A program made the translations under genes and the position numbers. Source: Acidimicrobiaceae bacterium (GTDB lineage Bacteria; Actinomycetota; Acidimicrobiia; Acidimicrobiales; RAAP-2). Taken from it: DNA of 64,000 nt. The stretch lies in assembly GCA_003153575.1 (NCBI GenBank), contig PLZW01000001.1, positions 284,548 through 348,547 of the forward strand, in the 5' to 3' direction. Shown piece after piece: positions 60,420 to 64,000 of the stretch; the first letter of the stretch is position 1; each line of letters begins with the position of its first letter. The notes beneath the pieces are model-generated. The model worked only from the letters and a program-made list of their open reading frames with translations, searched no databases and had not been told where the DNA came from.

Positions 60420-62249
60420 ATGGCACTGACCACCGCGACCGATCACCCGCCAGACGGGCAACCGGCAACGGTCGCCTCAACCGGTGACCGGGCAGCGCTC
60501 GGCGCCGCCCTTCGGGCCCGGGCCCGCCCGATCGCCGCCGAGGTGGCCTCGCACTTCCCGGCTCACATCCGCGCCACGGTAGACGGGTCGGCACGGCTCG
60601 CCACCGAGCTGGTCGGACGGTGGGTGGCTGCCGGGGAGCAGGGGGTCGGGCAGGACCGACACGACCTGGCCAGCCAGGCCCGCCAGGCCATGCTGGTCGA
60701 ATCCGACCTGGCCGGCGCCGTGTCCTGCCACCTGACCTGGCGGGACCTGTGCCTCGTGGCGCTGGACGAGGACGCCACGCGGCTGGGCATCGGTCCGGAC
60801 ATCGTGTCCGCGGCCCGGGCCATCGTGCAGCTGAGCTGCGACGGCGCCCTGGCGGCGACGGCCCGAGCCTTCGACGAGCTGGTCCAGGTCCTCCAGGAAG
60901 GCCCGAGCGTCAAGGGGCAGGACGGGTCCCACCAGGTCCTCCACGACGACCTGACCGGACTTCCGAACCGCCTCCTGCTGTGTGACCGGTTGCAACAGGC
61001 CGCAAAGACGGGCGACCGCCGCGCCGCCCGGTCTATGGTCCTCGTGCTCGATCTCGACAACTTCGGGGCCATGAACAACCGTTTCGGCCGACCCGCCGGC
61101 GACGCGCTCCTGGTCGAGGTCGCCCACCGTCTGGACGAGCTTGTGCGCAGTACGGACACCGTGGCACGAATCGGCGACGACGAGTTCGCCATCCTGGCCG
61201 CGGACCTCGACGAACCGGGCGACGCCGCCCAGTCGCTGGCCGAGCGCATCCACCAGGCGATGCGCACCCCGGTGGCGGCCGGGGACTGCGAGCTCCACTC
61301 GTCGGTCAGCATCGGGATCACCGAGGTGGCCCGGGGGGTCGATCCCGAAACCCTGCTGGCCTGGGCGGACGCGGCCATGCGGCGGGCCCGGCTCGGGGGA
61401 CCAGCGCGCTACGCCGTGCACGACGTGTCCGTCGGGGCCGAGTACCGGCGCGAGAGCCGACTGGCCGACGACCTGCGGGCGGCCCACGGACGGGGACAGC
61501 TGTCGGTCGACTATCAACCGCTGTTCCGCCTCGGTGCGGGGTCGCTCGGCGGGCCCGTAGGCATGGAGGCCCTGCTGCGGTGGGACCATCCGTTGCTCGG
61601 CGCCGTGGACCCCGACGAGTTCGTCCCGCTGCTCGAGCAGAGTCGGCACATCGTGCCCGTCGGCCGGTGGGTGCTGGGAGAGGCGGCGTCGCAATGCGTC
61701 GAGTGGCAGCGGGAACGGCCCGAACTCACCGTGTCGGTCAACGTGTCGGCCCGCCAGCTGCAGGACCCGGACTTCGTCGGCGACGTCCGGGCGGCGCTGG
61801 TCGGCTCGGGCCTCGACCCCGGCCACCTCGTGCTCGAGGTCACCGAGTCGGTCCTCGTGGTGGACGTGGTGCGCGTCGGCGCGGCCATGCAGGCGGTCCG
61901 GGATCTCGGCGTCCGGATGGCACTCGACGACTTCGGCACCGGGTACTCCCCCTTGCTCTATCTGCAGGGCCTGCCCCTCGACCGGTTGAAGGTCGACCGG
62001 AGCTTCGTGTCCGGACTGGACGCCAGCGGGCACGACGGCACCGTGCTGAGGACCGTGGTCGACCTGGCCCACAAGTTGGGGATCACCGTGATCGCCGAGG
62101 GAGTCGAGACGGCGGGCGAGCTCCGGGCGGTGGGCGCCATCGGCTGCGACGAGGTCCAGGGCTTCTACCTCGGTGGCCCGGCGCCGGCCGACCACCACGA
62201 CCTCGGGTCCGGCGACGCCGGACACCCTGCGTCCGGACACCCGGCCTAG
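60420..62249 (+). CDS. Cyclic-di-GMP protein: GGDEF-EAL with N-terminal helical domain
   Basis: 609 residues: about 180 residues of helical sensor, a GGDEF domain whose signature reads RIGDDEFAIL, and an EAL domain with GMEALLRW, VTESVLVV, LDDFGTGYSPL, KVDRSFV, VIAEGVET and EVQGFYLGGP. The EAL catalytic residues are all present, so phosphodiesterase activity is likely; the altered GGDEF may be regulatory. ATG at 60420 fits the domain edge; the sequence further upstream is not conserved. Confidence 0.9.
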   Translation: MALTTATDHPPDGQPATVASTGDRAALGAALRARARPIAAEVASHFPAHIRATVDGSARLATELVGRWVAAGEQGVGQDRHDLASQARQAMLVESDLAGAVSCHLTWRDLCLVALDEDATRLGIGPDIVSAARAIVQLSCDGALAATARAFDELVQVLQEGPSVKGQDGSHQVLHDDLTGLPNRLLLCDRLQQAAKTGDRRAARSMVLVLDLDNFGAMNNRFGRPAGDALLVEVAHRLDELVRSTDTVARIGDDEFAILAADLDEPGDAAQSLAERIHQAMRTPVAAGDCELHSSVSIGITEVARGVDPETLLAWADAAMRRARLGGPARYAVHDVSVGAEYRRESRLADDLRAAHGRGQLSVDYQPLFRLGAGSLGGPVGMEALLRWDHPLLGAVDPDEFVPLLEQSRHIVPVGRWVLGEAASQCVEWQRERPELTVSVNVSARQLQDPDFVGDVRAALVGSGLDPGHLVLEVTESVLVVDVVRVGAAMQAVRDLGVRMALDDFGTGYSPLLYLQGLPLDRLKVDRSFVSGLDASGHDGTVLRTVVDLAHKLGITVIAEGVETAGELRAVGAIGCDEVQGFYLGGPAPADHHDLGSGDAGHPASGHPA

Positions 62250-62265
62250 AGGGGATGCCGACCGC

Positions 62266-63843
62266 TCAGCGGGCCAGGCGGGCGAACGTGCGTCGCTGGG
62301 CCTTGTAGAGCTTCGGGAACTCGGCGTACAGCTTGTCGTAGGCAGCGGTGGCCGACGGGTCAGGTCGGTGGGTCTCGGCCACCGGCACCAGGTCGCGGAT
62401 CTCGTCGGCCGTCACCGCCCCCAGGCTGAGTCCGGCGATGAGGGCGCTCCCCCGGAGGTTGGCCAGCACCGGGTCGGCGACCTGTTCGACCGTGCGGCCG
62501 AGGACGTCGGCGTAGATGGAGCACCACAACGTCGACGTCGCCCCGCCCCCGATGGCCCGGTAGGTGCCGAGCGGACGGCCCACGAAGCGTTCGACGCCCT
62601 CCGCCAGCCACCGCGAGTTGAAGGCCACGCCCTCGAGGACGGCCCGGGTCAGTTCGGCCCCGGTGGTCCGCAGCGACAGGTTGTGGAACCCGCCCCGGGC
62701 GGTCCGGTCGTCGATCGGGGAGCGCTCGCCGGCCAGCCACGGGGTGAACACCACCCGCCCGCTCCCGGGTGCCACGCCGGCGGCCACGGTGGTCAGATGG
62801 TCGAACGACGGTGGCTGTCCGGTCGGGTCCCCGGCGGCGGCCACCGTGTCACGGAACCACTGGAGGGCCCGTCCCCCGGACTCCTGGTTGTTGGCCACCA
62901 GTCGCAACCCGGGCACGATCCCCGGCACGGTGGCCATCTGGCGGATCGGGTCCGTCTTCTTCTTCGGGAACGGGCAGCTGATCCAGCTGGTGGTCGAGAT
63001 GGCCACGTGGGGCTGGAGGGCGAGCACCGCCCCGGAGCCGACACAGGCCGAATGGAGGTCCGGCGTCCCGGCCACCACCACCACGCCGTCAGGCAGGCCG
63101 AGATCGTCGGCGACCGATGCCAGTACGGTGCCGACCACGGTGGCTGTCGCCACCAGAGGTGGGAGCTTGGCGGCGGGCACCCCGCTGGCCCGCACCAGGA
63201 CCGGGTCGTAGGCGAGGACATCGGGCCGTCGGTTGTCGGTGAGCCAGGCGCCGGCCATGGACGCCGGCGTGGCCGCCGCCCGGCCGGTGAAGCGCATCGA
63301 CAGATAGTCGACCGGCTCCAGGTACCACCGGGCAGCCCGCGCCACCTCGGGCTCGTCGCGCTCGAGGTGGAGAATATGGCCGATGGGATCGGCGCCCGAC
63401 GTCGATGGCGCCCCCCCGCTGTGGCGGATCCAGCGCAACGCGGCCAGTGGGGCGTAGCCGGCCACCGGGCCGCCGATGACGCCCCGGGAGTGGGGTCCGC
63501 CCCGGGTGTCCGACCACAGCTGGCAGGGCCCGACCGGCATCCCCGCGACGTCGACGGGCACGGTGCTCGCCCACTGGCCGGTGCACGACACGGCCACCAC
63601 CCGCGAGCGGTCGACGACCCCGGCGTCCAGGGCCCGCCGCGTGGCGTCGCAGATGAGGTCCCACCACCGGGAGGCGTCCTGGGTGGCACTGCCGTCCGGC
63701 CCGACGTCGGTCGGCACGGCCAGGTGCTCGGACCAGGCGATGACCCCGGTCAACGAGACGACGCCGACCTTGGGCCCGCCCGTCCCGAGGTCGACGGCCA
63801 CCACCCAGGCGTCCTCCCGCCGACCCGCGGCGGGCCCGGTCAC
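62266..63843 (-). CDS. FGGY-family carbohydrate kinase
   Basis: 525 residues. WVVAVDLGTGGPKVGVV is the phosphate-1 motif, VVAVSCTGQWASTVPVD follows, and GIGG-like AIGGGATSTLWCSIYADVLG near the C-terminus is the FGGY signature. SMRFTGRAAATPASMAGAWL and FTPWLAGERSPIDDR resemble xylulokinase-like proteins. It phosphorylates an unidentified sugar or polyol with ATP. GTG start. Confidence 0.9.
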   Translation of the reverse strand: MTGPAAGRREDAWVVAVDLGTGGPKVGVVSLTGVIAWSEHLAVPTDVGPDGSATQDASRWWDLICDATRRALDAGVVDRSRVVAVSCTGQWASTVPVDVAGMPVGPCQLWSDTRGGPHSRGVIGGPVAGYAPLAALRWIRHSGGAPSTSGADPIGHILHLERDEPEVARAARWYLEPVDYLSMRFTGRAAATPASMAGAWLTDNRRPDVLAYDPVLVRASGVPAAKLPPLVATATVVGTVLASVADDLGLPDGVVVVAGTPDLHSACVGSGAVLALQPHVAISTTSWISCPFPKKKTDPIRQMATVPGIVPGLRLVANNQESGGRALQWFRDTVAAAGDPTGQPPSFDHLTTVAAGVAPGSGRVVFTPWLAGERSPIDDRTARGGFHNLSLRTTGAELTRAVLEGVAFNSRWLAEGVERFVGRPLGTYRAIGGGATSTLWCSIYADVLGRTVEQVADPVLANLRGSALIAGLSLGAVTADEIRDLVPVAETHRPDPSATAAYDKLYAEFPKLYKAQRRTFARLAR

Positions 63844-63888
63844 CGAGCGGTGCGCCGGGGCGCCGCCATCAGACCCGGTGCCCGACGT

Positions 63889-64000
63889 TCAGGCATCGTC
63901 GGGGATGGCCTGCTGGGCGTCCATCATGTCGGCCATCACCATGCGGATGAACTCGTCGGCCTCGTCGGTCATGCCGCCGGCCACGCCGCCGTAGATGGCC
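63889..64000 (-). CDS. C-terminal fragment of an unidentified protein
   Basis: The last 36 residues of a minus-strand gene lie here, truncated by the window edge: they contain GGVAGGMTDEADEFIRMV and end DDA. The sequence is acidic and helical. It may be co-transcribed with the FGGY kinase, whose start is about 45 bases away, but the family cannot be named. Confidence 0.65.
   Translation of the reverse strand, partial: AIYGGVAGGMTDEADEFIRMVMADMMDAQQAIPDDA

Overview
The window is high-GC actinobacterial DNA, most likely from class Acidimicrobiia. Mycothiol enzymes (an Mca-type amidase at 40763 and an MDMPI-type protein at 57957), F420-type luciferase-like oxidoreductases, a DUF2469 gene, the actinobacterial Psp cassette and a CYP142-like P450 all point to Actinobacteria. 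The secreted Rpf protein built on YW-x-V-x-x-DGGVFAFGDA repeats points to Acidimicrobiia in particular. No rRNA, CRISPR array, insertion sequence or prophage was seen; one tRNA is present (Gly, anticodon TCC). The assignment rests on gene content read by eye.

Region 1 (1-7.7 kb) ends in a minus-strand operon of a circularly permuted ATP-grasp protein, an alpha-E protein, a second ATP-grasp fused to an alpha-E domain, and a transglutaminase. This set has been predicted to make or modify a peptide but is uncharacterised. Region 2 (7.9-24.2 kb) is the conserved housekeeping block acpP-rnc-mutM-smc-ftsY-ffh-rpsP-khpA-rimM-trmD-rplS-DUF2469-yraN, then an enoyl-CoA hydratase-like gene, a VIT-type metal transporter, comM and dprA. 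lepB and rnhB, usual in this block, are absent. The Shine-Dalgarno of comM lies in a 9-bp hairpin.

Region 3 (24.2-30.8 kb) holds a luciferase-like oxidoreductase, endonuclease IV, a zinc-type ABC operon (ATPase, two permeases, Fur/Zur regulator) behind a clear Fur/Zur box, and fumC. Region 4 (31-37.6 kb) carries an LPFTG-type surface protein, an SPFH/zinc-ribbon cluster, a P450 coupled to a pterin carbinolamine dehydratase behind a TetR-type palindrome, and the Rpf-propeller gene, whose long upstream region holds four near-consensus DnaA boxes.

Region 5 (37.6-48.3 kb) contains the envelope-stress cassette pspA-pspAA-htpX-pspAB with an ACT-domain gene, then mca, an SCP2 protein, a YdjC-type deacetylase, two further luciferase-like oxidoreductases, a RibH2-type lumazine synthase behind an 18-bp palindrome matching the KstR half-site pattern, purE, a DsbA-like protein and a PAP2 phosphatase. 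Region 6 (48.3-64 kb) is mixed: a RecB/Cas4-type nuclease, hydrolase, DedA protein, PIG-L deacetylase, two cyclic-di-GMP proteins, tRNA-Gly, nitroreductase, RNA methyltransferase, a PHM-like copper protein, and an FGGY kinase at the edge. Neighbouring genes very often overlap by ATGA, GTGA or TGATG, so many starts could be fixed from coupling.
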